From Adineta vaga (lineage: Eukaryota > Rotifera), in assembly GCA_021613535.1 (NCBI GenBank), contig CP075492.1, positions 4,340,001 through 4,404,000 on the forward strand: a DNA stretch of 64,000 nt, written 5' to 3'. Made by a program: the position numbers and the translations under genes. Positions 1 through 13,330 of the stretch are shown here, in pieces. The number at the start of each line of letters is the position of its first letter. Position 1 is the first letter of the stretch. Below the pieces are notes generated by a model. That model did no database searches and was not told where the DNA came from. It saw only the letters and a list, made by a program, of their open reading frames with translations.

Positions 1-384
1 TGATGTGGAATGCATATCAATAACAAAAAACAAAGGATTAATACTCAAAAATATAAAGATTAATACGAAGTGATATCTTAATTTCATCTGTAATTCAACA
101 ATCCACACCTATTAATGTAAAAAAGCGAATGTGTGATAGCATTGATCTATTTTTATTTCAAGAAATCTTAAGGTGATATGAAGAGATTAATCTTTTCATC
201 AGTCAATCAATCAATCAATAGTATCAGCAATAAAATAGAAGTAAATGATCTGTTTTTTCTTTCATACTCTGCTCAATAGTCTTTTTTTATTAGTTCGTTA
301 ACAGACAGACAAAATAAGTAAATAAATTGAGTATATATGTTCTTTTATTTGATTGAGAATTAATATTGGTCGTTGTTGAACTTA
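1..384. other. Non-coding left edge
   Basis: I see no gene in this AT-rich stretch. It is downstream of the small minus-strand peptide gene. A short tandem TCAA run is visible near 200-220. It may hold the 3' untranslated region of the neighbouring gene. Confidence 0.4.
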
Positions 385-693
385 TCAACGAGTACGAATA
401 AGTGCAGGAAAAGCAATTGTGTATGCTGAACGACCACCATGATGAAATTTCGCCCATTTCTTTTCTATATCTCGTTTACCATGTACAATTTCATCATCCA
501 TCATATAATCATCACTATATTGAGGATTAATCCAATAATGATTGGAACCCAAACCAGCTCGTTCAAGAGAAATTATATCCGATAATCTGTTATTGTCTGA
601 TGCAAGATCTAATGATGATAAGGGTATTCCATTGATTGTATTTAGATAGATCAATGTTGTAAACATTAAGCATAAGTAAATATAAGTTGACAT
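385..693 (-). CDS. Small secreted peptide precursor, neuropeptide-like
   Basis: The 102-residue single-exon product starts with a clear hydrophobic signal segment (about residues 4-22, ending near NGIPL). The rest is polar. Near the C-terminus there is a Gly-Lys-Arg site (HGKRD) followed by a Lys-Lys site. Gly followed by two basic residues is the classic signal for prohormone convertase cleavage and C-terminal amidation. The segment after the site is about 28 residues, rich in aromatic and basic residues, and ends ALIRTR. I do not recognise the peptide family. The signal peptide and dibasic site are seen in the sequence; a role as neuropeptide or hormone is inference. It could also be an unrelated short secreted protein. 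The ATG is the only one in frame before the signal segment. Confidence 0.55.
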   Translation of the reverse strand: MSTYIYLCLMFTTLIYLNTINGIPLSSLDLASDNNRLSDIISLERAGLGSNHYWINPQYSDDYMMDDEIVHGKRDIEKKWAKFHHGGRSAYTIAFPALIRTR

Positions 694-1758
694 ACTTTTT
701 CTATCTATGTGTGTATGTTATCAAGATGTGTGAAATGTGAGAAATGAACGAACAGAGAGAAAGAGAGTGAGAGAGAGAGAAGGAAAACGAAGAAAATCAT
801 GTTTCCGCTTCATGTTAAATCGGACAGAGATACAAGAGAAAAAGAGCGGGGGAAGATACTTGAATTTTAATATGATGGTTATCTAAAAAGAAGAGAATGT
901 ACCGAATAGAAATAAGTTTTTAGTTAGTATAATCGAAAGAACAACATCTGAGTACAATCATCAATCTTGTTCATTGATTCATCAACAGACAAGCATAAAA
1001 AATCAACGAATTGGAAAATTAATCATTTCAAATTTTTGTTATTTTATCGACTCAAATTTCATCAGATTTTCTTCGAAACAAATAGACAGTAAAAGATATG
1101 TATATTCCAGATAATCTGTACGATATTATTAACTATGATTTTGTCTGAATAATTATTTTCTGTTCGAGAATTTATTGGCCTAGATTAATATATTCAATGC
1201 AGGAAAACATGTTGACATATTCAAAATATTAATAGAATGCTTAATGATGAATAGACTATTAACGTATTGACAATTTCTTTCTCTCTTTTTTTTTCGTGTT
1301 TTATAGGATGAACACGTCTGTTCGAAAAATTGGATTATTTTGATTCTATTTCAACAAATCTTTTGTTAAAAAGACAAACTCTATTTTGTCAATTAGCAAA
1401 CATCACGTAAACATCACGTAGATAGACAAAAGTTTCATTCAAAATAGTTATAGACAAATTTCGTCGATCAAAACCGATTAGTATAAGTGTTTGAATAGAT
1501 GTCACTGTTGAACTAGGTTACCAATATAGAGGTATCAATTAAACAGATAAATTGATTTTGTTCATTCTTAATTGTTTGACATGATATTAAACAATCAATT
1601 TCTAATGATTTTCATAGTGTAATTGAAAACTTCTTTGTTGCTAAGTAACTTAATGTAACAAGTAAAAGCAAATGGTAATAATGTTTAACAACAGACTTTC
1701 TGTTTAAAAATATGTAATCATTTGTATTCGAATCGAGTAACGATTCATATAGAGAACT
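694..1758. other. Intergenic region between divergent genes
   Basis: There is no supported gene here. A GA-rich simple-sequence tract lies at about 750-785, just upstream of the peptide gene. A short tandem repeat of AAACATCACGT occurs near 1400-1422. The right end is the SPEF2 leader, where TATAG at 1748-1752 looks like a splice acceptor 6 nt before the ATG. Confidence 0.4.
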
Positions 1759-4700
1759 ATGGCTGAAATTCTAATCGATTGGCTTAATGATGATGTTCAA
1801 TTATCAAAAAAAATCGGTAGAAAACTTCTTTTAAAAAAAAAGAAACATTTTCTTTACAAGTATTTATATAGAGTCCACTCAGAGTTTAGCCGGTAACTTT
1901 GCTACAGGTTATTTGGTCGGTGAAATTCTTTCCAAATATGGTTTACAACAAGATTTCCCTCAGTTTAGTACTAGCAAGTCAGTATAATCAAACAAAATTT
2001 CTTTTTCACATAGTTTAAAATTGATTTTCTTCTATATAGCAATTCGATATCTCAGTTGAATAATTTCACTCGAATAGAACGTACACTTCATTTACTTGGA
2101 ATTCCATTTAATACGAATGATGCTCGAAAAATCATGACAATGGAAAAGGGAGCCATTCAACAACTTCTCTATCAATTGTATACATCTCTAAATCGAAAAA
2201 AGAAACGAAACTTAACGGGAACAGCAATGGAAACAATGAAAGCACCAGCAACAAAAATTTTAGGTCAAGTCGAATCACAACAATATGATAATGTTCGGTT
2301 TTAACGTTGAGAATTTTTCATTAATTCATATTTATTCTTTGTTTAGTTAATTAAAAAAAGAACAGCACGACAATGTGATCTTAGTTTACAAGAACTTATC
2401 GATAAACATGAACGATTTAAACAACGTCAAGATGAAATTATCAATAAACAGATGTAAACAATCCTATTTAATTATAAATAAATTACTTTTAACGAAAATT
2501 TTCTTTTTCTATTTAATAGAAATGATGCTGATGAAGAAAAACGACAAGAATTTGAATCAAAACGACAGTATCTTCTCAATCGTTCCAAAGAAAAACGTGC
2601 AAAAGATGCAGAAATAACAGCTAGAATCAAGTAAATAATCGAGTATTTGTTTTTTTTGCCTTTTTTTGATACGAATATTATCAATCGAACTATATTTTGA
2701 TAAAAAAAAACCCACACATTTCCCATTAGATCACAGCAACAAGATCTCGGTTATGAGCTCGAAATCGAGCCAATGCCGTAAGTTTATTCGTATACTTTCA
2801 TATATGCATGTTTCTTTCCATTGTTATTCATATTGATTATCGATATTATATTCTATTGCTTTGCATGCTACTATTTATATTTGAAGATTTGTTTGAAGTA
2901 ATAAACTATTTCATTGTCATGTTTTTAGAGCAAGTGTAGTAATGATTCCAAAGACTCCACCATTGTTTACAAAACAAGCAATGGAAAAACGACGAAGAAT
3001 GAGAAAAGAAACAGAAATGCAGGTTTGATTGAAGAAAACTTAATAGATTAAATTTGAGTAATTGTTGAAATTATGATGTTTAGGATACAATGAATGAAAT
3101 TCGTCGATTTGAAAAACGTGTTTTACAACATTCAGAATATGATGATGATGAAGGTTTTGATGAAAATACTACTGGGTAGGAATTCTTCGAAGGAAATTTC
3201 CTTTTCCAAATATTTGTTTGTAGAGATTCAATGAATATATCCGACATGGAATTATCATCACCTTATGAACAAGATACGAAAGATTCTCTTGGTAAACTAG
3301 GTACAACAGGTTCACGTGAATTAGTTCCATATATCAGACAATTACAACCCGGCCAAGTTGATCCATATATTCTTGAGATTCGACGACGCCTTCAAGAAGA
3401 TGTTCATGCTCGACGTGAACGAGAAAAACGACGTCGAAAAGTTTTAGTTGATCAACTTCGCGCACTTGAAGCTATTGAAGTAAGAATCGATCGATCTTGA
3501 AAATAATATCAAAATGTTTGTGTTTGTCTGTTTTTTTTTTCAAAACAAAAGGATTCAAAACGTGAAGAATCACTTGTTAGTCATTTACTTCGTCAATCTC
3601 AATTTGAACGACGTCTTGCAGTTGAATTACTTCAAACTCGTCATGAAAAAGATGTTTTACGTCAAAATCGTATTTCCTATGAAAAACAATTAGAAGTTCG
3701 TCGACGACAAGATTTTATTGAAGCAATGGACCGTGAAGCAGTGAGTAACTTTCTTTTCCATGAAAAATTTCGATTGAAAAAAGAATCTTTCAGGAATTAG
3801 CACGATTAACGCGACTTGAATATGCTGAACAAATACAAAGAGATAAAGAATTACATGATATTCTTCAAGCAGAAAAAGCACAAGCAATACATAAAGATAA
3901 TGTAGATTTCTGTATACATGTTACTTGGCAATTAGTTGATTTTGCATTAAAAGTCGGAGAATATCGACAATTAACCGAAAAGTAATTCGTTCATTTTTTG
4001 AAATAAATCGTTCATTTTATGTAATATTAGTTTAATACCACCCAAAGTCTGGCGTGAATGGAACGCTCTATTTATTGGTGATCGACCATTATTCGATGAT
4101 GAAGAACGTTTTACTGAAGAACAACTAGCTGAAATAAAACGACAAAATGAAAAACTTCATGCTCAAACTGTTCTACAAGAAGAAAGTTTGAAAATTTTAG
4201 ATGAAGGTGATTTTAATGAATATAGAAATATGATCGGCGAATGGGAACCACCGGCGGGTAGTCAAAGTGCAATAGTAATTACACATGTACCACCTTTTGA
4301 TAATCCTATTTTTGGTTATATTATCAATCGATTATATCAACTTATACATCCAACTCTGGTATGTTATTTTCAATAGATTTCAAATTAAATTTTTAGAAAA
4401 ATATAAATCTTTTAGGAAAAACGTTCATTACCATTATTTCCAGCATTTGGATTGAAAATTCTTGTCTTAGGAAAATCCTTTGCTGGCAAATCGACCGTAC
4501 TTAGACGATATAGTGAAGGTAACTGTTCAGCAGAAGAAAAGTTAACTGTCTAAATATATATATATATATATTTCTTCATTTATTGTAGAAACTGGTGTGA
4601 CAATCATCAATATCGAACAAGTATTTCATGAAGCAGTAGAAGCATTCAATAACAACGAAATGAATGAAGACTATGATGATGATGATGAAAATACTGAGAT

Positions 4701-7700
4701 GGATGCTTCAATTAAGATTGATCATAATGATGCACCTGTTTCGAAAGAAAACATTTCTGTTAATCAATCAGGTAATGTTGATTTACAGTATTACTCATTT
4801 AATAAATCTTGAAAATGAAGATATTTTTAATATATTCAAAAATTCAAACGATAAGACGAATTTTTCATCTTGTGTACAAACATTCACTACTAATCATCAT
4901 CATCAATTAAATACAAATAATAATGCGAGAAAAAAGAAAAAACGTCGTAAAATTAAGAAGAAAACTTCTGTCTTAGTTCATATTTTATCAAATATTTCTT
5001 TCTCAGGTCTTTCTTCAATGCTATTTTTGCTCATTTATTTATATTTTATCGTATTGTTTTTTTGTTTATCGCATTTGAATGTTTCGTTTTATTCAGATGC
5101 TACTACTAATGAACATCCATCAGCACCTCCGCCAACACTTGATGATCTTACCGATGTTACACGTACTGACCGATCAAATAATCTACGAGAAAAAACAAAC
5201 AAAGTACTAAGAAATCCATTTGTTTTGTTGAAATATAATTCTTATCAAAATCTTTAGTTAAGTGATCGTGCAAAACTTGGTTCAATTATTCTTCAATCCA
5301 TGAAATTAGGTGAAGCACTCAGCGATCGTATGGCTGTAGAATTGATTGTCGAACGTCTTCGGTATGAGAATGAAGATTTCTATGAATTGATTTTATTTTG
5401 TAAATTTTTACACAGACGAGTTCCAGAAGATGAAGGTTGGATTATTGATGGATTTCCAACAACATACGAACAAGTGAAATTACTTGAAAATGCACTATCC
5501 AATTATGAAGAAGAAAAACCGAAAGAATTCGATCCACTTTTAGCACCTAATCCACGTCCTCCACCACCATCAGAACCCTATAAATCTGCTATTGATCTCG
5601 TCGTTCTTTTCCATGTATCAAATAGTATTGTGATTCGACGTGGTGCTGGTCGTTCATGTAAAAAGACTTTCTCTGAATTCACTTTCAATCACTCATCATT
5701 TCTTATTCTAGTTGCACCATTGGCAAATCAAGAATTTCATGAACAATATAATCCACCACCAGGTGGTTCAGCAACAGGATTCAATGGACAAGAACAAGTT
5801 TTTCCTACGAAAGATGCTGCAAATGATATGGAACAATTACAACATCGTATAACACAATTTCAGGAATCATATCCTCGAATCGAAAAATTCTATTCTCAAT
5901 ATTCGAAAATTGCTGTTGTCGATGAAACAAAAGTCGATCCGCCCATCGATGAAGAACAATTATATCATGAATTTACTCGAGCAATTGAAACACATATTGA
6001 TGAAGAACAAGCGAAAATAAGAAAGGCAGAAGAAGATAGAGAACGAGCTGAACAAGAACGTCTAATCCGTGAACAAGAAGAATCAGAAGCGAAACGAAAA
6101 GCTGAAGAAGAAGATGCAATCAAAGCACAACAAGCGGCAGAAGCGGTAAATGCCATTTATTTATATTTCATATTGAATTTTGTGATCCTGCGTTTTAGGC
6201 AGCGGCAGTGGCTGCTGAACGTGCTGCCCGTGAAGCTGCCGAAGCTGGTAGGTCATCTTTCTTTATGTTTTACTCTCTTAAGAACTTCATATGTGCTTTC
6301 ATTAATCATAATACGCAATTTTAGACAGTATTAATTTGAAGAAGAAAAGGAAGAAGAGTAGAAAAAAAACGTCTATTTGTGCAAAGAAATCTTCTCGAAG
6401 TGATTAGTTATTATTTATCCATTTGCATCTTTTGCGTTATTATTTTTCTTCGTTATTTCTCTAGCGATTGATCTAATTATCTTTTTCTTTGTTAATCTTT
6501 TAGAAGCAGCAGCTAAGAAAGGTAAAAAGGGTGCCAAAAAAGATCAATCACCGGGTGCTAGTGCTGGAAAGAAGGGTGGCAAAGGCAAAAAAGGTAGATT
6601 GTATTTGTTTACTTGACATTTTATTTATTTTGATGTTATTTTAGGAGAAGAACCACCACCAGTGGTTGAAGCTCCACCAGCTGAACCGCAAGGTCCACCT
6701 CCACCAAAACCTGGTACCGAAGAATGGGTTTATGTCCAAGAACCTATCGATTCTGTAAGAACGAGACTTAGTTATTTAGTGATAATTATAGACTTATTTT
6801 TAGGAAATTGCTGCTATACTTTCGAATTATTACGGTGCCGTTGAGATTAATTATGTAGATTCATGTAAAATTGTCTTCCGTAATATTCGTTTTGAACGTT
6901 CTTATTTAATCGATCATTTCTACGATGTCAAAGTTAATTTTAAAGTATTTATCAATCGACCAGACACGAAACAAGAATATGTTGATGTTTTTGTCAAAGT
7001 AAGTCAATCTATTTGTTAAAACGAAAAAAAGAATAAACACAATATTTCTGTTATTGAATAGGAATTTAATGCTCTACCAGAAGATGCTCGGGATGATGAT
7101 GAATTTAAACAAGAACTTCATCAACGCGTAGAAGATTTAAGCGATACTCTACATGATATTGCTACACAACGAAAAGATGAAGCAGAAAAAGAACGCGATG
7201 CCATTGTGAATGATGGATGGGTTCCAGATCATCTTGGTCTTCTAACAAATCATTATATTACATTGATGCAGGTGAGTGACTCGTTTTTATTCTTCTTCCG
7301 AACGATAACAATAATTTGTTTTTATTCATATAGAGTGAAATAGATCGATATCAAGATGCTTTACGTATGCTTCGTGATTATTATAAATCAATGCAACAAC
7401 CCATTCCTGATGAAATGAAACAAGAATATGCTCGTTTACCTCTCTTTGAATTGATGGATGCCGAACAACGTCCACCTTCCGTAGCCGAAAGTCTTGTTGA
7501 TTACGATTCATCAAAAGCACCTATATCACCAGGTGGAAATGCTGATGATGCAGCATCTCAAGCTGATACACCTAAAAAAGGTAAACGTACTGCATCAGCA
7601 AGTAAAAATAGTAAGAGAACACCATCACCGCCAAAGTCACCAAAAGGTGGAAAGAAAGGAGCGAGTAAGAAAGAAAAAGAAGCACAACCATCAGTAGATA

Positions 7701-10221
7701 CAACTGCACAAGCATCTAAACAAGATCCTTCATCGAAAAGTCTTAAACCTAAGTAAGAAAAACTGAATAGTATATTGAATTCTATATGAATCTTCTGTAG
7801 ATTACCATTAGTACCTCGCCGACCTCTAACAGCATTCGAACCACCAGAGCCTAAGAAACGTCCAAATCAAGCTGCTGCAGCTAAGAAACGTTTAGAAGAA
7901 GCAAATACAGGTGAACCATCACCTGCACCACCAGAAGATATTGATGAACGATTAGTCTTTGATGCACATCGTTTGGCTAATCAATATGTAAATGAAATGG
8001 TGAGTGTTGTTTTTTTTTCTTTTATTCAATTTTATTATGATAATAATCTATTTTGTCATTATAGCAAACGAGTGAACAAGCTAGTATTGATATAGATCCA
8101 ACAGCAACAGCAGCTGCAGGTGCGACTGCTGCTCCCGGTGGCAAAGATGCTAAGGGTGGCAAGGATGCTAAAGGTGGTAAAGATGCTAAAGGTGATAAGA
8201 AAGGAGCCAGTGGAAAAGGTTCTGCAGGAAAGAGTGGTAAAAAAGGAAAGAAAACAGAAGAAGCACCTGTAGAACGTATGTATTAATAATAAGTTGCATA
8301 TATATTTATTACAATCTAATTCGTATGATGTTCTGTTTAGAAGTCGTGGTATTAACACCTGAGGAATTAGTTAAACAACAATTGAAAGCAAAGATAAAAG
8401 AAGAATATTTGGCTGCACTTGGTCATGAAGGTATATCTTTTGATTGAAAAGATTTGATTGACACGAATTTATTCTAATTAGTACGAATTTGTCAAGCTCG
8501 TTTAATACTCATACGTGATATTGCTACTCGAGCAATTGTTGGTTTGAAAAGTAAAGCTGATGAAACATATACACGTATGTATGAATGGCTTGGTGAGAAA
8601 TATAAGCAAGAAACAGAAAGTATTGAAAATATGGCTAAAATTATTCGATATGCTATTGAATCAAAAGAAAAAATTGAACAACAACTTGTTCTTGATCGAT
8701 ATTCATTCTATATTGCTGAGGTACTCCGCAAGAAAAGATTCTTTTCAATAATAAAGATCATAATGAATGATTTATTAATAGGATGTTGTTGTTGCTCCAC
8801 CACCAGTACCTCCTCCACGGCCATCACCTTTGGAAATTCCAGCAGCTGAACAATTTACTATTGATCAATTGAGAGATCTATTTAAACAAGTTAGAGCATT
8901 GAAATTGTATAAAATAAGATACATAACATGTGAAATCATATTTTTAGTTCTCTTTAACGGCACCAAGTGGCGTCCTTTCGACTCGAACATTTATTGATTT
9001 ATATGCAGATTTGATATCAGTCACGGTTGGAAAACGGCCATTACCTGAAGCATGGACTAGTTTAGATCAAGTTCAGGTACAATCCATAATAGTAATAGAA
9101 TTTCATATAATTAATTTTCAATTATTTAGATTGAATTGTTAGCAACAATGCTTTCAAATGGTGCTGAATTTATTAATTGGCGTTTATGGCTCTTATTTGC
9201 TTCTCAACCATGGCCATATCCTACTCAACAAGATTTGCTCAATCTATTCTTTACCTATGCTGATTATGATACTAATCGAACAGGTTACATTTCTCGTTCA
9301 ACTTATAATGAAGTATATTTGACTAATGATTGTCTTTTCTCTACATTTACTATAATATCTTTTATTAGATTCCACTTTGGTTTTCAATTGAACGTCCACC
9401 AACACCCGATGATCCATCGCAACCACGTCCATACGACCGTGAATATCATTTGAAACAATTCTGGTTTGATTTATTTGCAATTGATGAACGTGGAACAGCG
9501 TTACCATACGAAGATATGCTTTTTTATATGGCTGCTGTTCCTAATCCATTACATGGTTTCTGTCGAGCATTAGCGGTAGCAGAACGAACACCAATGCCAA
9601 CATTAAAAGATCAATTACCACGTGTGGAAATGCATTGTAACGTATTGAATACTCCCGAATATGAACGTTTATTAGAAAAAGAACGTGAACAAGCTCAACA
9701 AAATGAAATCGAAACATCAGATGATGCATTCATTTCCATCGATGGATTACATCAAGTAAGTTTAAGTTAATTTATATTTCATCACGCATGATTTGTTGTA
9801 ACTTATTAGATTTTGCATCACGGTGAACGAAAGTTTGGTGATACACATCGATTTGCTACAACTGAAGATCCAGAAGATTTTGCTTCTAAAGTAAAATGGA
9901 GTTTCTTATTCGTATTATTTCTTATGTATACATGAATTATTCTAGGAACGTCTGTATGCCGTTTGGGAAGAAATGGAAGTGGATCGTTCTTCGAAAATTC
10001 TTCTTTCTGCTTTACTCAATCATCCGATCATTGCAGATATGGTTGCAAATTGCTGCAAATATCGAGCACCGGTACCAACCACTTTTTTGCTTAAATTAAG
10101 ATTTTTCATTCTTTTCCTGTTTTAATAGGATTTCAAACAGGTTCTTCACATAAAACAAGCGGATGAAGTATCAGGTACAGATTCACATGGTCATCGTACA
10201 CCCGAGCAAGTACCTAGTTAA
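1759..10221 (+). CDS. SPEF2: Sperm flagellar protein 2 (axonemal central-apparatus protein)
   Basis: SPEF2/KPL2 is a central-pair apparatus protein needed for motile cilia and sperm tails. The gene is cut into more than 30 short exons (first junctions 1816/1872 and 1977/2040) and I estimate 1,900-2,000 residues. Order of parts: an N-terminal CH-like domain beginning MAEILIDWLN and continuing to LYQLYTSL; long charged helical stretches (about 2.3-4.0 kb); an adenylate-kinase-like domain with P-loop GKSFAGKST at about 4471-4497 and the lid-region motif IIDGFPTT near 5440; an E/R/K/A-rich coiled coil (about 6.0-6.2 kb); low-complexity K/G/A linkers including repeated GGKDAK near 8140-8200; and an EF-hand-like loop (DYDTNRTGYI) near 9265. 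It ends PEQVPS then TAA. The order matches vertebrate SPEF2 closely. The intron at 4772-5095 is unusually long for this gene. Confidence 0.93.
8100..8270 (+). repeat. Gly-Lys-rich GGKDAK tandem repeat inside SPEF2
   Basis: An in-frame short tandem repeat (unit about GGKDAK, three to four copies) is followed by GKSGKKGKK-type sequence. It lies in the basic linker before the C-terminal part of SPEF2. The region is probably disordered and length-variable. Confidence 0.7.
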
Positions 10222-10499
10222 TTAATGGTAAATTCTACGTTTGTCAAAATAAAAAGGACTATTTTTACTTAATGTATTATCAGTTTTAAATGAAAAATAT
10301 AATATATCTATATATGAATATTCTATTCACTCCTAAGAATAATTTCATTTCAATACTATGTTTATTCAATAAATGCATTCATAATTACCTTTTGGATTTC
10401 ATACTACAGGGAAAAAAAGATGAAACTAATAGGAAATGTTCATTCTATGAGAAAAACTATTTCGAAGAAAGTTCAGGAATAAAATACGTAAATCATTCA

Positions 10500-11693
10500 T
10501 CACATCCATGTTGCTGCCATATTTGAAAACAAAACCAAAACTGCAAAGAAGGTAATAAGCCATGTTGAAATATTCAAGATTACACCTTTTGATCCGGATC
10601 CTGAATTCGATCCTGATCCTGATCCTGATCCTGATCCTGATGAGAATAAAGTTGCATAAGATGATTTTGTATAACTTGTCGCTGGATTTGTTGTACAATT
10701 TGGTTTAAAATCAGGATACGTTCCTGGTCCAAAACAACCAGTAAGATAAGGATAGGTCGATGTTGCAAAATAACCATAGTTACCAATCGAATCATAAAAC
10801 ATACCATTACAAATATCAAAACCTGATGTTACTTGAGCACCTGATGATAAATATGGACCATAAATAACATGACCATCTTTAGCAATACCAATTACTGTTA
10901 GTGTTCGATATGATGAAAATGTTTGAACTGAATATGTTGCTATACTATTTAAACATCCGATTTGCGGTGAACAATTTGTTAAATTACCCGATGGAGGATT
11001 CACCGTACATCCGCTTCCAATATGATAGTGCAATTCACCACCACCTCCTGGATGTGATAAACATTGATCTGCTCCTTCTGCTGCATAGCTAGATGGATTT
11101 GGATAGAATGGATCAACTTGATTCGCACTATTAACATTGAAAATGCTAACACCATCAACAGCTACACCGGCTATTACACTCATCGCCATACTGCTTTGAT
11201 ACATAACAAAACTGGATGCTGTTGGAACATCTGCATGATTTGAAATGTTGCATAAAAGTTTACTGAGTTCTCCAGCATTTGCTGGTGCTTTATTAGGTGA
11301 ATTGACACTTACATCAGGATTGAAATTCACTTCAAAATCTATATTCAATTCAGTAATTGGTGCAGTCAAGGGCACAAGGGAGCAACGTCGTGGTAGACCA
11401 TTGGATTGAATTCGAATACGTACTGTTGAACCATTAATACATGTTACAGCAAGTTTTTGTTGAAAAACACATACCCCATTAATCATGGAACCAGGACATG
11501 ATATATTACTCAATTGTGGACATGTCACATTAACACCTGGTGTCATTCGAATATTAGCAACTGGTCCATTAGTTGAAGTCCGAGCAAATTTAGAAGCTAT
11601 TTGCAAACAATCTTGATATGAGTTACTTGCTGTTCCTGAAGCTATTCCAACAATAGATAATAATAATAAAATATGTATTGATTGAAGCATCAT
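10500..11693 (-). CDS. Secreted YHYH-domain protein, probably GPI-anchored
   Basis: A single-exon protein of 397 residues. Residues 1-20 form a signal peptide. The core carries the YHYH-family signature: CLSH at 211-214, then LHYH at 221-224, KDGHVIYGPY at 272-281, and FDICNGMFYD at 292-301. There are many cysteines and several NxS/T sites, as in an extracellular protein. A (Ser-Gly)n linker at about 351-369 precedes a hydrophobic C-terminal tail (about 371-391), which looks like a GPI-attachment signal. YHYH proteins are common in bacteria, algae and some invertebrates, with no assigned reaction that I can state. The lack of introns, in contrast to neighbouring genes, fits acquisition by transfer or retroposition (inference). 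A single-pass membrane anchor is the alternative to GPI. Confidence 0.8.
   Translation of the reverse strand: MMLQSIHILLLLSIVGIASGTASNSYQDCLQIASKFARTSTNGPVANIRMTPGVNVTCPQLSNISCPGSMINGVCVFQQKLAVTCINGSTVRIRIQSNGLPRRCSLVPLTAPITELNIDFEVNFNPDVSVNSPNKAPANAGELSKLLCNISNHADVPTASSFVMYQSSMAMSVIAGVAVDGVSIFNVNSANQVDPFYPNPSSYAAEGADQCLSHPGGGGELHYHIGSGCTVNPPSGNLTNCSPQIGCLNSIATYSVQTFSSYRTLTVIGIAKDGHVIYGPYLSSGAQVTSGFDICNGMFYDSIGNYGYFATSTYPYLTGCFGPGTYPDFKPNCTTNPATSYTKSSYATLFSSGSGSGSGSGSNSGSGSKGVILNISTWLITFFAVLVLFSNMAATWM
10597..10640 (+). repeat. Hexanucleotide repeat (GATCCT)n coding Ser-Gly linker
   Basis: Five or more tandem copies of a six-base unit lie inside the YHYH gene and encode alternating Gly and Ser on the minus strand. 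Slippage here would change linker length without shifting frame. Confidence 0.85.
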
Positions 11694-13330
11694 TTGTTGT
11701 ACTGTTTATTTACCTGGTTCGAAGTAGATCAGTCGATTGTTTTACTATTTATACTTGGTGAATACCTATCAAAACAACAATGAAAACAAAAATGTGTGAG
11801 TGGGTAAAGCAGGTTTGCATGCCAAAATACGGGCACAATAAGATGAAAAGCGTGCTTTTTTCCACTTGTTGTGAATCTCTTTTTACTATTCTGTAGAATT
11901 ATGTCAGCGCTCATTATTATATTTGCGACATACATTTTTTTCGTATTGACATTTGGCGAATTTGTTTTCGTTCCTTCTTACAGATTACGCTTCCTTTTGC
12001 TTCATTGTTCGATCAGTGTATACTTGAAAAAATTGTAGATTGATTGTTGGCGGTGAGTTGTTGTTTTTACTTATACTTTTTGTAAAATATTAACGAAATT
12101 TCAGAGACTCGATAGTGATACACTTATTCAACTGTTTTAAGAAGAATCTCACTACGACTGTGAATTCAGTAGTATATTTATATTGTTCTTCGAGTTGAAT
12201 TCTACTACGATATATGTTGTCAAATGTAAGGTGTGAAGAGTCAAACGAAGTAATCATAGAGTACTTATGAATATATAGGAAAATACTCAAATACATGCAG
12301 ACTTCTGCTAGGGTATAAATTACTGAGTTAGTGTATTTCGTCTTTTATAAATAAAACTATATAGTGAAGAACACGATTAGTGCTCGACACAAATTGAACG
12401 CTAACATTATCTAAGTAGGAGACCGTCAGCAAATGAGGTCATTATGGCAACACTGCATAAACTTACTTTATTTTATAGTTCGATAGCTAGAGAAGGCATT
12501 CGTAGCTGGTAACGACTTTACGAGTTACACATGTATGAATACAACCATTGTTAGATTGATTATCACAAACTAGAGATCTAAATTACATGATTGTTTGATT
12601 ATACACCATGTACTCTAACATTTTCAGATTTCTATCAAAACGGTCATCATCCTTGCCAACATATATTCTTGAACATGATATTTCATCAGATGCCAGTATG
12701 TCACCAAAAAACAATGCCAACAATTGGTTTGCGAGTCACCTGACAGAAGATGACGTACATCTTTCAACATTTTCCTTAGAAAAGGATGGCAAAGATCAAA
12801 TTCAATGTTTCATATGAGTGATCTCTTCACTTCACACCCATCATTGCCGTTATTATGCAGATATCTTCTTGTATCGTGATACATTTCAACAACATTAGTC
12901 GAAAAGTATGTTTTGGAACTTAAAAGATTTGGTTTCTGAAAATCGAATTATGAATTAGATAATGAAACAACCGAAAGATCATTCGATGAAAAATTAGTTA
13001 TCAGCACATAGTTCATATCTTTCAATATCAAGAGTCTGTTTGTTTTATTTATTCTTCTCAGTTTTGTTTTCAAAGTAACATAGTAGAAAAGAAACGAAAA
13101 AACTGAAATATCTTCAGCTACTAGTTCATCTCAAATAAAGAAAGAAAACACACACACACAATCATGATAATAATAATAACATAAGCAAAGAAAAGATGAA
13201 ATCTTTCATAGAATTCAACTGTGTAGATACTTGGATGACAAGAAGAAAATCAACCAAACAATATAAAAACAAACAACAAGAACATTTTCCTTTCAAAAAC
13301 TGGATAAATATACTATTTTGTATTTTGTTT
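11694..13330. other. Intergenic region, YHYH gene to PIWI 3' end
   Basis: No gene is supported. The left part is the YHYH promoter. A 69-codon reading frame at 12608-12817 has no recognisable feature and I do not call it. A short CA run and an A-rich stretch occur at about 13150-13200, shortly before the PIWI stop codon. Confidence 0.4.

Noticed and set aside
4664-5257. A 197-codon plus-strand frame
   Set aside because: It overlaps SPEF2 exons out of frame and the long SPEF2 intron. The real frame splices from 4771 to 5096.
5965-6156. Minus-strand Ser/Ala-rich frame
   Set aside because: Reverse shadow of the E/K/A-rich SPEF2 coiled coil.
12608-12817. A 69-codon plus-strand frame
   Set aside because: No domain, no signal peptide, no splice partner; length is within chance for this composition.
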